DNA of 64,000 nucleotides from Macropodus opercularis. Its lineage: Eukaryota; Chordata; Actinopteri; Anabantiformes; Osphronemidae. The position numbers were made by a program, and so were the translations under genes. The stretch is from the NCBI GenBank assembly GCA_030770545.1, contig CM061104.1:17431001-17495000 (forward strand). The letters run 5' to 3'. A model generated the notes under the pieces. That model did no database searches. It worked only from the letters and a program-made list of their open reading frames with translations, and was not told where the DNA came from. Below are positions 47,645 to 60,938 of this stretch, in pieces. Each line of letters begins with the position of its first letter. Positions within the stretch are counted from its first letter, which is position 1.

Positions 47645-47730
47645 ATGATTCGCACCAAGGTCATTATTCTCCATTCTGTGTTGCTGCGTCCATTTTCAGC
47701 CTGAACATGTCCACTGGAGCGAAATCATGA
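47645..47730 (+). promoter_or_regulatory. Two upstream ORFs before the drd2-like start
   Basis: In the leader part of exon 2, ATG 47645 opens a 19-codon uORF ending with TGA at 47702-47704. ATG 47707 opens a 7-codon uORF whose TGA (47728-47730) overlaps the main ATG (47727-47729) as ATGA. Such arrangements usually lower translation or make it depend on reinitiation. Whether they act here is inference. Confidence 0.6.
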
Positions 47731-50700
47731 CTTCACTCAACGCATCGGATGAGACCTCCCCTCCTTCCTTCCCTCTGTCCTCCCTTGACCACAATCTCTC
47801 TGTGTTTGTCACCCATGACCTCTCACACTCCCCGACATCCTTCCCCACGTCCTCCTCGCTGACGTCCCCCAACTGCACCAGCTCTCCATTGCCCTCCTCG
47901 CCTCCGTACAACTTCTACGCCGTGCTGCTGGTGCTGCTCATCTTCTGCGTGGTGTTCGGTAACGTGCTGGTGTGCGTGGCCGTGTCTCGGGAGCGAGCTC
48001 TGCAGACCACCACCAACTACCTCATTGTCTCCCTGGCTGTGTCCGACCTACTGCTGGCCACGCTGGTGATGCCCTGGGGCGTCTACCTGGAGGTGAGGGG
48101 GCCGTTCACCCACTGATCATTTTTCTCTTTCGTAAGCAGAAAAAATGGAAAACTTACAACACGGTGTAAAAGTAAAAGTCATTTAATCATCATTTCCTAA
48201 ATGCTGTTCAACACAGGATGTTCTGAGATTATTAGGAACTGTGTGATCATGTAATAATACAGAGTGATGCCTGCAAATCACAAAATTAATTAGCAGATGA
48301 GTCGTCATCTGTTCTAATAATCATCATGTAATCAAATGAGATATAACTGATCCAACAATGGACACACACGTAGCCACTGACCCTGAATGGTTAACAAAAC
48401 AACTGTTCAACACAGAGAGCAGCAGAGTTTCAGGGAGTTCTACGTGAGTTTAGTCTTTTTTCAACAAACATTTCTAACCCTGAAGATTAAAGCAAATCTA
48501 AGGTTAATTCTACGTAAATGTAATTGTTAATCAGCAATAATTTGGTGTAAATAGTAATAATAACTGTATTTATTGTACAGTATTTATGCCAATATTCACT
48601 TTCTGTGCGTACTTACCCAACGAGTAAACATAATTAACTACATTCAGTGTCTGGTAGAGAACTGTTAACAGTTTTAAACTTTGATAAGCTATCGCAGTAA
48701 AAAATGTAACTTCACCATGAATCACTTCAAAAGCAAAACACGGCATCTTAGAGTGAAGCAAAGTGGAATTAAATATTAAATTCACCATATTAAAGGGAAT
48801 AAGTTTACATCAAAGCGTGATCCATGCTGCTAAATATTAACGCAGCTCCACCAGCTTAGGCCGACTTATTTTATTGGCCCAAATCAGCGCAACCGTTCTC
48901 CCTGAAAGACAGATGGTAATGATGGAAACCATGATGTCACCTTGTTTGAAGGTGGTGGGCGAGTGGCGCTTCAGCCTCATCCACTGTGACATCCTGCTCA
49001 CCCTGGATGTCATGATGTGCACCGCCAGCATCCTCAACCTCTGTGCCATCAGCATCGACAGGTACTGTTTGCTCTTACTTCACTTTGTAGTCCTCTCTTT
49101 GCCTGTGTCTCTCTTTTCTTCCAGTTTATTTCTCGCCCAGATTCCCTTTCAACATAAATTGGCTCATAATGAATAATTTCACTGTGATTTTGATTCAGGA
49201 AGAAATAACAACGACGGCAGTGAATCAATATGTCATTTCTTTGCTTTATAGTCTCCTGCAGCCAGGCTTTGATTGGTGCAGGCTGTGTGAACCAAAGGGC
49301 AGGCGACACACACGCGTGCGTTTAGGTCCACACGCGTCCACTTGAATCCATCATTCAGCTGTCACTGAGCAGTGCTGTCGCACACCGACGGCACGATAGC
49401 TTTCCCCCGCAGATGATTCCTTGTGGATCACAGACCGTGTTGCCGTTTGACCTGAAATCTTCTTCACGCGGCTGAACGGAGGTGACCAGATGCGCATCGG
49501 ACAGGCAATTTGCAGCTGTGTCCTAATTCCTGTGACAACATGACAGATTGAGGTTGCGTTGGTTTAAACTGCGGTAATTTGCTGCAATAGTAGTGTTGAT
49601 GAAAACACAGACTAGCTGGGCTTTAAAATCAAAACCACATTTATGTAGCAGAAAGTAATAGTGGGTAAATCAGGCCGTTTACTGTGATTCCCGTGTAACT
49701 ACTGCTGCTCACAATGTCCGTCCCTCAGTCCATCACTTTTGCATTTAGTGCCATCATCTGCTAAAACTCTTACAGTGACTTTCTCATGAGGGAGTGTGAC
49801 TCATGTGACTCCCAGAGTTTGGAGCTAAATCTGATTAAACACAAAATGGGAATTTTAACATGACAAAACAGATGGTTGTGACCACACTGTTACAATTTGC
49901 TGTGGAGCACAGAGAGAAGACAAACTGACCTTGGTGCATGCAGCGATCACTCACAATTCATGTTTGACTCCTTGCTGACTGTTAAAAGGAAAAGAAACCT
50001 GCTTAATTCCTTATTCCTTAACTCCTCACATGTTGCTTTCTTTTAGTTTTCGCAGGCTAATACTGACACTAACCGTGGCGCTGTTGAACATTCTGCCACA
50101 CGTCCTCCTCCCATCAAATAAACACCAGCTCATCTGTAACAGTGCTCTGCTAAAACAATGGAGAACTCCAGGAAACTACTCCAACAAAATTTTGCCTGTA
50201 GCTTCTGTGAGCCTCTGGCCACCGTGGGGACTGTGGCAGAGGCTGCTCACACCTGAGCTTGCAGCACATGACTGTAATTGGTTTTGTCACGCTGTCAGTT
50301 GTGTGTTTCCTTTCTTCTTGTCGCTGTGACAAGCAATGACAGCTTCTGTCTGTTTGAAGGAAAACTGGGAATTTGTTCGTTTGCGCTTTAAATCAGGCTT
50401 TAAAACATGCGCGATGACGATGGTGTGATGATGAGACCTGAAGCTGTTTCATTGCCTGTTTGTGTGCGTGTGAGCAGATGTGTTGATCTGTCTGTACCTA
50501 CTACTGCAGGTACACAGCAGTGGCCATGCCGATGCTCTATAACACCCGATACAGCTCCAGGAGGAGGGTGGCGGTGATGATCGCTGTGGTGTGGTTTCTG
50601 TCCTTCGCCATCTCCTGCCCTTTACTGTTTGGACTCAACAACACAGGTGATGCCTACATCTGATCTCTCCTCTCAAGTTGCTCCCTGCTTACTGGCTTAC

Positions 50701-53252
50701 AGTAGGTGGGGTTTTCCGCGAAGGGCCGTAACGTTCAAGAAGTGAAATTCAGTCATGGATCGTGTTAAATTAGGAGCCACGATCACACTTGAGGGTTGGT
50801 GCAGAGCCTGCTGCTATTCACTACCCAAACAGATTAACTCACGTAATTAAATAATGTGTATCCGCACCATTTATCTTCAAGGCTTCACTGAAGACACACT
50901 GATCGCCCTGCAGCTCTGTCATGTAAAGTTATATTTTCTTAGCTTTGCACTTTCCAGACAACAAGAAATCTTGAATGTGTGAGACCAGGCCTTTAGTTGA
51001 TTTGTTATTAATTACATGCTGCGTTATCACGGAGTCCGTAGTTCAAAACTGAGACTTGCAGCTTGTACATGCCTCAGCGTGGGGGGAGACGATTACAGAT
51101 TTGATCTAAACCAAGCAGCAGTGACAGGTTGAGACCTGCCTCTAGAGGAACTGCATCTTGCATCGCTCACTCCAGTTATTACTTATTCACAGCGTGACTT
51201 TAAAGCGGGAGCAGCTCCCTCTGTGTAAGAGCAACAAAATCGTTCACCACAAACAAACTTAAAATGAGCTCGCGAACATTTAGAAAAGCCACAGTTCAGC
51301 TGTGATCCCCACTTCTAACCCTACAAAATGGGCACAGGCCATAATAAAGACCCCAGCAGCTGAAGGTCTGTCTCAGTGAAAGCTCGTAGCTCGGACTGAG
51401 GGCTGCAACGTAGATCGGTCACGGATCACGGTCCAGTATAGTGTGAGCAGCACTGCTGACATGTTAACTGCAGGCAGAGGGTGGTGTAAGCCACGCAGCT
51501 AATAAGGTTTGGAGCTGTGCAGCTCCCTGGCAGGAGACGCTTTCATACGTTTCCCTCTCCTCCATCTCCACGTTTAGCCAGCCGCGAAGGCACCACCTGC
51601 AGCTTTGCCGACCCAGCCTTCGTGGTTTACTCATCCGTAGCCTCCTTCTACGTTCCCTTCATCGTAACGCTGCTGGTTTATGCGCAGATCTGCGTTGTGC
51701 TGCGCAAACGAGGCAAACGCACGGCCCTGCCGCGCAGACATGGCCTGCACAGCCAGTGCAGGGCCGAGGCCCGAGAAGGTCATCGGCACAGGAAGGTAGA
51801 GCCCGCGTTGGCACGTTTTCTTTTTGCTAAGACATTTCCTTGTCTTTCAACAGGGTCAGTAGAACTAATTTAACAATAACCACATTAAACAGGGCAACTG
51901 TGTGTCCTGCTTCCCTTTCAGAACAAGTGCACACAGCCAGAAGACGTGAAGCTGTGCACTCTAATCCTGAGACCGGCCACTGCAGCCCCACAGCGCAAGA
52001 AAGTGGTGAGTTTCCTGAGTGACTTAATACAGACCGTTTGTGTGACTTGCCCGGTTTTTACGTGTGCTCTCTTTACTAATGTCCCACTTTTTTACCCCTC
52101 CTTGCTTGCTTACAATCAAGCATCCTCGCCTGTGTTTGTCCCCTAATACCTACCTCCGTCACCCTCCCTCCTCCATCTCTGTGTGTCCGACCCTGGTCAA
52201 GGAAGCGGTCGTTCACCCACTTGAAGGGGACCCGGGTCAGTTCCTTCCACAGACTGAGCAGAGTCTGGCTGGCCCCGCTGGTCCACAGGCCTCCTCCCAC
52301 CCGGGACAGCCGAGGATATCGCTGTCCATCTCAGTTGGCCCTTCGCCGGTTCTTCCTTCAACTGTGGCGCAGTCAGCCCTGATGCCTCGCCCCCCCACCC
52401 TGGAGGACGGCATGCGGGGACGCGAGGGATGGGGAGAGCGCAGCGCAGGCAAAGAGAGATGGGGGAACACAAAAGAGAGGGTGAGAGGGAGGTTGTCGCA
52501 GCAGAAGGAGAGGAAGGCGACACAGATGCTCGCTATTGTGCTTGGTGAGCAGACGTCATGTTTGACTAACTTTCAGCTTTGAAAAGACTTTAAGAAGTCT
52601 GGTGGAAACTTTAACCTTATTAATTAACACCCTAGACCTCCATATGTTTTAATACTAATCAGGCTGACGTAGATCGTTTCATCTTGCAAACATAATATTT
52701 ATATATATGCAAATTGAACAACACTATATTTGTTACATTCTACCTCACTCCTCCTTAAGTTAAGTGCAGAGATTGTTATTTTTTGAATATTATGACAACA
52801 TGGTGAAGCTGATACATGCTGCCATGACGAAGACTTTTAAGAGGAATAACAGCGACTTTTTGGATTTTATTTCTTGCCTGCTTCATCGGTTTCTTTGTCT
52901 GCTGTTCAGATTGATGAAGTACTGTCTGTCATCTTCTGTGCTGCTTCAGCAGTTTTAGGATACTGTGCAAATTACAAAGCTGGTGGCAGCAGGGTGTTTT
53001 ATGAGGTCTAAACACACACACGTCCTCTGATCCACGCTCTCCCTCTGTTGCCAAGGTGTGTTCATCATCTGCTGGCTGCCTTTCTTCCTGACCCACGTCC
53101 TGAAGGCCCATTGCAGGAGCTGCTGCATCTCGCCCTCACTGTACAGCGCCGTCACGTGGCTGGGTTACCTCAACAGCGCCGTCAACCCCGTCATCTACAC
53201 AACATTCAACATTGAGTTTCGCAAAGCCTTCATCAAGATCCTGCACTGCTGA
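47727..53252 (+). CDS. drd2l: Dopamine D2-like receptor
   Basis: A Gi-coupled monoamine receptor of the plasma membrane, 484 residues from seven coding exons: 47727-48092, 48952-49061, 50510-50646, 51578-51795, 51922-52005, 52202-52544 and 53056-53252. A Ser/Pro-rich N-terminus with glycosylation sites precedes helix 1. D2-class marks are [26 protein letters not shown], Asp141 in helix 3 ([10 protein letters not shown]), [19 protein letters not shown], Ser223/224/227 in helix 5 ([13 protein letters not shown]), [16 protein letters not shown] and a terminal Cys. Exon 51922-52005 ([14 protein letters not shown]) corresponds to the alternatively spliced D2-long segment (CTHPEDMKLCTVIM in mammals). 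Loop 3 is otherwise Pro/Gly-rich and diverged, unlike D2 proper, which points to the fish drd2-like paralogue; D3 is less likely. A serine protease gene follows, as next to DRD2 in human. Confidence 0.9.
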
Positions 53253-53629
53253 GAGATGACACATGTCAGCTGTCAGGACGAAAAACACACGTGGTACGCT
53301 GGTTTGAGATCTGAGGTGCGAAAGAAGAAGTCGAGACAGTGTTGATAGCAGGAAGGTGGGGATGGTGAGAAATGCTGTCTGGAAAATCAAAGCATGGGGA
53401 AAATGTGCAGAAAGACAGACAAGCTGCAGATGTTTGTGGAGAAGAAGACACACTGTGTTGTGTATATATACACCATAAAAGGAATATATGAGGAGGACGT
53501 CAGGCTCCCTGGTCGTGATGGTGTTTTCCACTTTACTGAGACGCTTGATTGGTGTCAGACTCTCGTTGTATTTACTCTAAACAATCGTCCTGTTTGTTTG
53601 CATGTGCTTGTTTTCTCTCTAAAGACTGG

Positions 53630-53635
53630 AATAAA
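53630..53635 (+). terminator. drd2-like polyadenylation signal
   Basis: AATAAA about 380 nt after the stop. Another AATAAA occurs near 53915 and could serve as an alternative. Confidence 0.5.
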
Positions 53636-53639
53636 TCAT

Positions 53640-56060
53640 GGCAAAGAAAAAAAGCTTCTGTGGAGCAGTCCAGCACAGACGTTTCTTTTTCACTTTCTTC
53701 ATTTTTCACACTTTAATCCACTGAAGTTACATCAAAGCAGAATTATTGATTTGGTGATTGGGAGCACGTACGAAATGAGCACACAGTCAAGAAGCAGAGC
53801 TACTTGTCTAGAAGAAAAGTTATTGTCATTTCACTGGACCCAAACTGGCCTCGAAACGACCGTTCACACTGATGACGAAACATTTTTCTTGAGTGTGCAT
53901 CACATTAAAGTGAAATAAAAGCTTTTCTAATCCCAAAGTAGATTTTCATTGCCCAAGATCCTTAACAGTGAACAATATCTTCAAGCATGAATAAAAGCGA
54001 AACTGTGAGCGGTTTATTAATTGAAGTGCATTTGACTTCGTTCTGCAGCAGCACAGATGGTTTTCAAACAGGAATCCAGGTGCTGAACAAGGAATTTAGA
54101 TGAGCCTTCTTTTATTTAAAACTGCTGCTTCTTTTCAATATAGTTCAAAAAACCTGCCCAAAAGGTTTAGGCAAGTTGTGTTGAATATGTAAAAGATTCC
54201 TGGGCATCCATGTCCCTGATGTATCTGGAAAACTCAAAACCTCCAGACACACAAACACACACAAAACCTCTGATGTCATTAAACTCAAAAAGTATTATAG
54301 TATAATATTTACAGTATTAACCTGCATTAATTATGGCTCAATATGTTGGATTGTTGCTTTAAACTGTCCACCAGCTTAAACACACTTTGAAATTGATCAG
54401 TGTAATGTTTGAGGTCCCTGATGCAGGAGGATGACCTTGAACACGGACAACCTACATCACCGCTCCCTCGAGGTGGCTTCATGTTTCAACTCACAAGAGC
54501 CAGAAAGTTTGAAGGCTCCGGGAGGCGACATAAAAGTCGCTTTAGTGCCTGTGACTGTGGCACAGCCGCGCGTCCTCGCACTAAACCCCATGATGTGCCT
54601 CTTTGCACGAGATAAAACAAATGCCGCTATAAGCTGTGAAAGCAAGTGCACCTGAAGGGTGGCTGTGGCAAAGCTGAGCTAAAAGCTGTTCCCTCCTCCG
54701 CTGTCTGGAGTCACAGGGAGGTGAGGCTGCAGAGCGGTGCACAAAATAAGTAGCAGGGTTTTATCTGTGATTGTTTTAGTGATCAGGATGTTGGAGGATG
54801 TAACTAGTCCATAGTATAAACATCAAGCAAGCAGTACTCAAATATCATTCAAAATGTTATGGGAGGTTTACTTGTATTATTAAAGGAATAAACTATGGGT
54901 TGGATTCATCTCTGATCTCCAGGACGGTGGAAGAGCAGCGGCTGGCAGAGGTGGAGTGGGTTAAAGCCCTTTATGTTCCGACACCGTCCGACAAGTCTCC
55001 TGCTACGTTTTCAGTGTTTCACTGAGCGACACAAGCTCCTGTCACCAAACACTGCATTTAATTGTTGAAGTGAACTCAGTTTCACCTAGAAGGCCTTAAA
55101 TAAGATCACAGCTTGAGTTGCTCGTTGCTGCCAGCAGCTCACACTATCTGATGTAGTAACACAATAGGAGAACAGAAGAGCCTGGAGAAGCTGGATGCAC
55201 ACACACATAGAGTGAATCCTATGATTCATAACAAGGAGTACGATTATTAGATACATATCTTTCTTTGTTACATGAAACCCAGCCTTCCCCAGTGTTTGTG
55301 AGAGGGAGCGACTCAATGGTGTGGTTTACATTACCCTCTGTTGTTAAACTCTGACCCAGGCTCACAATTATCTTCATGCATATTTCATAGAAGCCTGATG
55401 ACAAGAGTGCACATATCTCTTACTCCCTCGAGTGATGGAGGCTCACCCGTTCTGCCGGGAACAGAGAGATTAAGTTCGAGATGGACGAAGAGTAGACTGC
55501 AAGCAGACGGAGGAAGGTGTGACACCGTGAAAGGATTAGGTGGTAATTGAGAGGAGGTGAGGAGAGGCAGAGTCGCGAGAGAAGAGGTGGCAAACTGCTG
55601 AATCAAGCTGACAATGACCGACTCGCAGTAATGGGGTCGGTGGATTAACGATGCGCCGGAGCAGAGTCTCGCTGCTTTAACGAATGGAAGAGGTGCACGC
55701 TGACATCCAGGTAAGAGCTGACGGTTGAGGTGCGAACCCATCACGAATGGTGTGGTGTCCTGTGATGCATTTAACCAAGTGAGGCGAAAGCTGGTTAACT
55801 GACAAGTGGGGTCTAATTTGTCTCAGATTCTTAGATTCATTAGGTTTTCTCCAAGGTAATAAAGTGATTGCGTTAATTTCTTTTGGGAAAAGGATCTATT
55901 AAAAAGCGTCTCATAAATTAACCAGGCTTAATTACCAACCGAACATTTGCATAAAAGAATCCATTTTGTTTTTGAGTAACGTGACTCATTAAAATGCTAT
56001 TCAAATTGCGCTAAACTGTCTAAAGCTCAGCTCTGAGTCCTGCCTCGCTCTGTTTTGCAG
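53640..56060. other. Intergenic between drd2-like and the protease gene
   Basis: No recognised exon. The 54409-54655 segment is locally GC-rich and open in three frames on two strands, but none resembles a known family or has splice context. The right end contains the protease promoter and a leader intron ending at the acceptor 56059-56060 (TTTTGCAG). Confidence 0.45.
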
Positions 56061-56070
56061 GACCCAGTGG

Positions 56071-56310
56071 ATGACTGAGGATTTGCGACCAAGCTCTGTG
56101 CTCAGCCATGTGACATCCAGTCGATATTTCCTAGACAAACTCGTATATACAGCCAGGAACAATCTACAAGCTGCACACGCTCTGCAATTTATGCTGCCAG
56201 AGACGTTACAGGGATGGATCTGCAGACAGGCACCGGGACTGCATCAGTCAACCCTCCCCTTCAGCACTGGTCGTCCGCTTCTCAAAGCCCAGACATCTAT
56301 GAGGTTCTGA
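56071..56310 (+). promoter_or_regulatory. Overlapping upstream ORF at the protease start
   Basis: In the exon that starts at 56061, an ATG at 56071 opens a 79-codon frame that runs past the presumed protease start (56214) in another frame. A scanning ribosome would meet it first, so it could repress the main product. Alternatively the transcript begins downstream of it. Confidence 0.35.
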
Positions 56311-59300
56311 GCGTATCGTCCTTGGTTCCTTCTACGGTCCACTCAATTTTACCTCAGTGTACGCCCTCAGCCTACAGAAACATATACCCAGAACTTCCCT
56401 CGCTTGCTGAAGTAGCATCAGAGCCTCAACTTCCAAAAACTACTTCCTCTTCCTCTGGTTCCTCAGAGGCTCATGATCAAAAAGCCCCAACTTTAGCCCT
56501 GCCTTATACTAATCCCCTGGAGGTTCAGCAGAGGAACACGTCAGATGGGCGTCCTCTGGAGGAAGGACCGATGGCTGACAAGAAGCCAGGTAACAACTGA
56601 TACTGTTCACAGTTCTGACAAGGCCCCAAAAAGTCAGGTCAGACACGCAAAAAAGGCCCAAAACGCTGCCTGAACCTTAAATGCTTTGTGACATGAACAT
56701 TTTAATTTGAGTATACAGGCAATTAAAGACTTTTATGGGGCTGAGTCCAGCTGGGGACCGTTGCTGCATCCCACGCTCCATCTCTCTCGCCTGTCTCATC
56801 ACTCAAAATAAACAAGAATTCACTTATAAACGGTTAAAGCTTAGATCTGACTCTTCGTTGATGTAATGAGAACTAAACACGCTTGCACCACTTCTGCACA
56901 AACTGGCCTGGACGTGCTGTTCTCCTGCCTGTTCTTGTCTTTTCAAGTCATAACATACAAGACTTTTATTCTTTTAATGACAAAAGCAACAATTGGGCCC
57001 AAGATTTACGCCACTGTTATATGATGTAGTCATTATCTTCCTTATCAGTTCTTCAGGGGTGTTAGTGACACTTTTGCCCCATCTCTTCTGAATATACAAT
57101 TGAAATGGCAGATATTCAGGCTTTTCGTGGCCAACAGGGCTTTTTTCTGAATGATGGATCAGGCTAAACAAGATTATTTCAGCCTCTTACTTGAAGACAG
57201 CCTTGATCTGCCGCCTCCCCAATAATAACGAGGAGAGTCCAACTTTTTCAGTCCAAACTCTGTTTTTTTAATCAGCTTTTGGATGAGGCAGATACAATAA
57301 CAGGGAGTTGAGGCAGCATTTAAAGCCTCTGTAATATCACATATTGACTGTCACACTGCTACTAGTCACGACATATTTTAAGGCTGAGGCAGCGGTGATG
57401 GGGGTTTCTCACACCCTCCTAAATGTGATTGCATCTCATACTGTACAGTAGACTGAAGCTCTTTCCATCTTTGAATGTGACTGGAAACCCTCTCCTACTC
57501 CTGATTTAAATGGTTTGTATGTGTTGTAGAATATTATGGTGCATGTAAGTATTTGTCATGTTTCCCTCACCTTCACCTTTTCCAAAACGTCGCTGACAGT
57601 CTCGCTCCATTTGCCGTCATGAAGCTTTTATCAAACCCTGCTGACAGGTTCCACATGGACCAGCACCTCACAGCCTCAGGCGGCTGTCAGTCAAATACAA
57701 ATTCATTTCAAAACTTTTTACCCAAACCTACAGATCACCTGAATCTACATCTCCTCTCGGGTTTCAGCTCATTGTTTAGCTGTAATGTCTATAAATACCA
57801 GGCGGATATGTTCATACCAAAACTTAAAGGCGAAGCATCGCTCTTTCTTTGTGATGATGCCTATACATTGCTAAAGTCCTAAAAACGTTTAATAATGCGC
57901 CCAGATTTAAATTGTAGGATGAAATATTAGAGTGACATTTATTTCTTTGTGTGTTTTCTTGGTGATCGCAGACTCTCAGACCTGTTCATGTTGTAACCTG
58001 TGTGTCATTCTGACCAGCTTCATTATCGCCATATTGTCCATCATCACCATGCTGTTGGGTAACGTAGAGCTTCTTATGACCGTTTTGCACAATGTGCCAG
58101 TCAGCATGTTCTTGGTGTGTTGTTGTCTTAAACAATTTTGAATGTAATATCACTGAATGCAAATCAAAGTGTAAAAAGGGAACTCGCTGAATCGCCCACT
58201 GTTTCTTATGTCTTCTTAGTAGTCAGGTTCCTGGTGGTGCCATCTATTTTAAGCGGAGCTTCCTGTGTTATGAGCGGGAACTGCAGTGTCCAGACAGAGG
58301 CACCTATACTCAGTAACAGTCCTGTGACCGAGACACTGAACTTCACTGCAGGTACATAATCAAAGTAAAGAGTAAATACAGTACAGAGGGGGTTAACTGG
58401 AACCATTCATTATAATGGCTGACTAATAAACTAAATTCCACAATATGTTTTCATCACATGGGTATTTCATCATTACTTACCTTCCTCATCCTCTCCAGAC
58501 TGTCAAGCTCTGGTCAGCGATGGTCGGCGTATCGTTGGTGGCTCAGTGGCTGAGAAGGGGAAGTGGGGCTGGCAGGTCAGCATGCAGTGGAAAGGGAGAC
58601 ACGTCTGTGGGGGCTCCATCATCTCATCATCCTGGGTCATCACTGCAGCTCACTGCTTTGTTGAGTAAGAGGTTGACACCGGGTCAGGGGTCAGTGATCA
58701 GTTGTTCTCAGGGTGAGAGGCATGATTTGATCTGATGCGATTAGAATGGAGAGAAGGTAAAAAAAAAAGGAGGCTGAGGCCAATTTATGTGACATAAGGG
58801 ACGCTACCACAAACCTTATAATCTGTGGTTTGTGCAGGTACAACATGCTCGACCCGGCTGACTGGAAGGTGCTGGTGGGCACAACCAGCCTGACTGACAG
58901 TTCTCCGCAGAAACTCTACAGAGCCCTCCAGGTCCTCTACCACCCCAGCTACAACCCAGACAGCAACGACTATGACGTGGGCCTGCTGCGCACCGTCATC
59001 GACATGGACATGAGCGGTAAGAGGGAGGTGGCTCCATCTGTTGGCTCGGCTGGGCAAAAACATGATGACTGTAATGGAATCCGTTTCAAATAAATAGGTT
59101 AATCAATTTGTTCTTAAAATGCCAAGTAGATAAACAGATAATTTGTTATTAAATAAACCCAACTTGAGCTCTGAACTATTCTTGTGTTTTAATGCAGTTG
59201 CTGTCATTAATAATTGAAATTATTATGCATCCATCATCTAAATGAGATGTGCTGTTTACGCCTCTGGCCAGCTCAGAGCTGGTCTTGTGAGTCATTGATC

Positions 59301-60938
59301 AAAAGGCTGGAACCGCCCTGGACAGATCTCCAGTCTATCATAGAGCTGATATATACAGACAGAGAAGCCGTCACGCTCACATTCACACCTGAGGCTGATT
59401 AACAGTCGTGGGTTAAACGAACTGACTGGAGTAAGAAGTTTAATTTCGGATTCATGGCCAGCTGCCTTTGTGTGTACGCCACCTTCCCCGGCTCAAAGAC
59501 TCAAAGTTAGGCCGTGGTACTTGGATGCAGATGGACAGATGGATACTTTTCCTACATGATGTAGCAGTGTGTTATTTGTAGGTGGAGTGTGGCCCGTCTG
59601 TTTACCGAGCCCTCAAGACTTCTTCCTTGCTGAGGCAACCTGTTGGATCACAGGCTGGGGATCTGTTCAAGAAGGAGGTCTGTTACACTATGTTGAACCC
59701 TCTCACGTGGATTGTTTGCCACCTGTCCAAGTTTGTGCTAGACGTAAGCTGTGGGCTTGTAGTGATACTGACCTTTGACCTTTGAGCACAAATATATAAT
59801 CACTTCATCGTTTAGTTCAACTGTTCGTAACAAGCGTCTTTGTTTAGCTTCTTTGTTGCATATGAGATGGAAAATATCCTTGTAATTTGTTCGTCTGGTT
59901 GCACCAAAGCCTGAAGCATCGGCTCAGTTTGCAGGGACACTAAACGTGTCGAATGATGCTTTTACTTGAGTTAACTCTGTTGGATTTATACAGTTCATCA
60001 CAGTTCTTGCGCAGTCTCTAATTTTTTTCTCTGCCTTATTCAGGCTATGTGTCAACCGAGCTACGACAGGCTCAGGTGAAAGTAATAGCTCAATCCACCT
60101 GCTCCCTGCCAAGTGTCTATGGCTTGAACTTAACTCCCCGCATGATTTGTGCCGGTTCCATGAGCGGAGGGGTGGACTCCTGCCAGGTATACAAATAAAA
60201 AACCAAAAACCTGCCTTACACAGGTTTATAAAGAGTATTGGTCCTTTAATATAATGCATTTAAACACAGAATAGGCTCACGATTGACGTGCGACCTAAAA
60301 TATTTGCTTAAAGGTTTGTTTATGTCTCAAGGGAGACAGTGGTGGACCCTTGGTTTGTGAAACAGCCACTGGGATGTGGAGGCTGGCAGGAGTGGTGAGC
60401 TGGGGAGACGGCTGTGGACGGCCCAACAAACCAGGCGTCTACAGCAGAGTTACCCAGTTGGCCCAGTGGGTTGAAAGTTATGTCAAGGTATAAAGTAAGT
60501 GCTGTTCCTGTTTTTCTTTCTTTATTGTTTATTATTTTTTTATTTATAATCTGTAGCGATGAGTTCAGGAACACTCTTCGAGTGCTGCAGAACAATTAGA
60601 GTATCTGAAAATCTACAAGTGATGAGGACAATGCTCCAGATTTGTTGGGCAGTTATTGCTGCAAAGCAGTTTTTACATACTAATTAGATTTGAGCATTAT
60701 TTTGCCACCAAATATTAAAATTACATTTTTAAGTCGATGAGCAATATTTTATTATAAAATCATAAGTGTGTGTAGTAATAAATGTTGAATGATAAATTTA
60801 AAAAATAATCAATTTTACGTACTTTCTTAATAGAAATGTGTTGTGTTTTATATTTATGTCAGTGTTTTCTCATTTCTTTTGACACAGGACAAACCTGATT
60901 ACTCGGTGACCACAACAGTCACGGTTGACTCTTCATAG
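56214..60938 (+). CDS. Type II transmembrane trypsin-like serine protease
   Basis: A membrane-anchored protease, 461 residues from nine exons: 56214-56589, 57972-58058, 58220-58351, 58499-58664, 58838-59016, 59582-59677, 60044-60186, 60332-60487 and 60888-60938. Residues 1-125 are cytosolic and rich in Ser/Pro. The membrane helix ([17 protein letters not shown]) is near 134-153. A stem of only about 45 residues replaces the usual SRCR/LDLa modules. Activation site R209|IVGG. Catalytic triad: His250 (TAAHC), Asp300 (NDYDVGLL), Ser396 (GDSGGP). Asp390 sets trypsin-like Arg/Lys preference. Cys200 before the cleavage site would tether the chain by disulfide. Family TMPRSS4/5/13; position beside a D2-like receptor favours TMPRSS5 kinship, but the lack of SRCR argues against simple orthology. 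The donor after 59677 is weak. Without the last splice the protein would end KV at 60493. Confidence 0.82.
59305..59402 (+). mobile_element. Degenerate L2-type LINE fragment in protease intron
   Basis: The words GGAACCGCCCTGGACAGATC, TCCAGTCTATC, ATATATACAGACAGAGAAGCC and CACGCTCACATTCACACCTG follow the common fish L2-clade 3' region (CCCTGGACAGGTC...CACATTCACACCT). It is a short, mutated copy inside the intron at 59017-59581. Confidence 0.55.

Noticed and set aside
52197..52523. Minus-strand frames opposite the drd2-like loop-3 exon
   Set aside because: GC-rich shadow of a coding exon whose plus-strand frame joins the receptor in phase.
54409..54655. Three overlapping frames in a GC-richer island between drd2-like and the protease
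   Set aside because: No family resemblance, no convincing splice or promoter context, and no single frame is favoured.
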